A stretch of DNA of 5,908 nt from Gammaproteobacteria bacterium (lineage in GTDB: Bacteria; Pseudomonadota; Gammaproteobacteria; Steroidobacterales; Woeseiaceae). Below, in pieces: positions 5,245 through 5,908 of the stretch. The stretch's first letter is position 1; the number at the start of each line of letters is the position of its first letter. Under the pieces are notes generated by a model, which saw nothing but the letters and a program-made list of their open reading frames with translations, was not told the DNA's origin and did not search any database. A program made the position numbers and the translations under genes. The stretch lies in assembly GCA_003645495.1 (NCBI GenBank), contig QNFK01000139.1:1-5908 (forward strand), given 5' to 3'.

Positions 5245-5908
5245 GTGAGTACAGATCCAAACAAGCTTGCCTTTAACGATGGCTGGCAATATGCGCCGGC
5301 GCCGGAAAGTACCGATCACGTGAAAATCGACGATCAGTATGAGTTGTTTATCGGTGGCGAATTCGTTGCGCCGGAAGAGGGCCGCTATTTCGAGTCCATC
5401 AACCCGGCCACTGAAGAAACACTGAGTAGCGTTGCGCTGGCATCGAGCGCTGATGTCGATCGCGCTGTCAAAGCCGCACGCAAGGCATATAACGGCGCCT
5501 GGTCGAAGATGGCAGCCGCGGATCGCGGTAAATACATCTATCGAATCGCTCGCATCCTGCAGGAACGGGCACGTGAATTTTCCGTGATTGAGTCGCTCGA
5601 TGGCGGTAAACCAATCCGCGAGTCACGCGATATAGACGTGCCGTTGGCGGCTGCGCACTTTTTTTACTACGCAGGATGGGCAGACAAGCTCGAGTATGCG
5701 TTTCCCGGACGCAAGCCCGAACCCCTGGGCGTTGCGGGCCAGATTATTCCATGGAATTTTCCGTTGTTAATGGCCGCCTGGAAAATCGCGCCAGCGTTGG
5801 CCTGTGGCAATACCGTGGTACTGAAACCGGCGGAAACGACACCACTCACCGCGATGAAACTGGCAGAGGTTATCCGCGACGCCGGCTTGCCACCCGGAGT
5901 CGTGAATA
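5245..5908 (+). CDS. Aldehyde dehydrogenase, N-terminal part (cut by window edge)
   Basis: The first 221 residues of an NAD(P)-dependent aldehyde dehydrogenase; the gene runs off the right edge in frame with no stop. The start is GTG 5245. Residues 1-31 are a leader before the usual ALDH beginning (LFIGGEFV, 34-41; INPATEE, 52-58). PWNFP at 169-173 holds the oxyanion Asn171, and LKPAETTPL at 193-201 holds Lys194, which binds the cofactor. The catalytic Cys and the general-base Glu lie beyond the window, so activity cannot be judged. It sits 12 bp after deoC, most likely in the same transcript, so oxidation of the acetaldehyde made by DeoC to acetate is the natural role; this is inferred from context. 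The visible part cannot tell a single-domain ALDH (~480-500 aa) from a longer two-domain form. Confidence 0.93.
   Translation, partial: MSTDPNKLAFNDGWQYAPAPESTDHVKIDDQYELFIGGEFVAPEEGRYFESINPATEETLSSVALASSADVDRAVKAARKAYNGAWSKMAAADRGKYIYRIARILQERAREFSVIESLDGGKPIRESRDIDVPLAAAHFFYYAGWADKLEYAFPGRKPEPLGVAGQIIPWNFPLLMAAWKIAPALACGNTVVLKPAETTPLTAMKLAEVIRDAGLPPGVVN

Noticed and set aside
1..5908. Novel defence system, CRISPR array, integron or mobile element
   Set aside because: No spaced direct repeats, integrase, transposase, toxin-like pair or nuclease is present; all real genes fit metabolic families.

Overview
The window reads as part of a proteobacterial chromosome. Gene density is high, GC is moderate (just over half by eye), Shine-Dalgarno sites are recognisable, and there is a Sec-secreted protein and a lipoprotein. 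An uncultured or environmental gammaproteobacterium is my best guess, but this rests on gene style and one intergenic palindrome, not on a marker gene. I see no tRNA, rRNA, CRISPR array, transposase or phage gene.

Left part: on the minus strand lies a secreted member of the 'purine nucleoside permease' (NUP) family, which has the nucleoside phosphorylase fold. It is divergent from a plus-strand lipoprotein alpha/beta hydrolase, and 195 bp separate the two starts. The hydrolase converges with a small minus-strand cupin gene. The cupin is divergent from a short-chain dehydrogenase (SDR); they share a 73-bp gap with overlapping -10-like boxes inside an imperfect palindrome.

Right part: a plus-strand run SDR - deoD - deoC - aldehyde dehydrogenase (cut by the window edge). 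DeoD and DeoC overlap by ATGA and the ALDH starts 12 bp after deoC, so these three are very probably one transcript. The SDR lies 50 bp upstream of deoD and may or may not belong to it. Together they describe catabolism of purine (deoxy)nucleosides. DeoD phosphorolyses the nucleoside to base and (deoxy)ribose-1-phosphate, DeoC splits deoxyribose-5-phosphate into glyceraldehyde-3-phosphate and acetaldehyde, and the ALDH can oxidise acetaldehyde to acetate. The phosphopentomutase (DeoB) needed between DeoD and DeoC is not in the window. DeoC is of the longer type resembling animal DERA rather than the ~259-aa E. coli enzyme. The secreted NUP may act on nucleosides in the periplasm and so feed the same pathway.

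The most unusual non-coding signal is a set of perfect inverted repeats in and around SDR, deoD and deoC. The strongest, inside deoC, has 10-bp arms and a 1-bp spacer. I found no convincing evidence of a new defence or mobile system; this is mainly an orderly metabolic locus with a few points worth checking.
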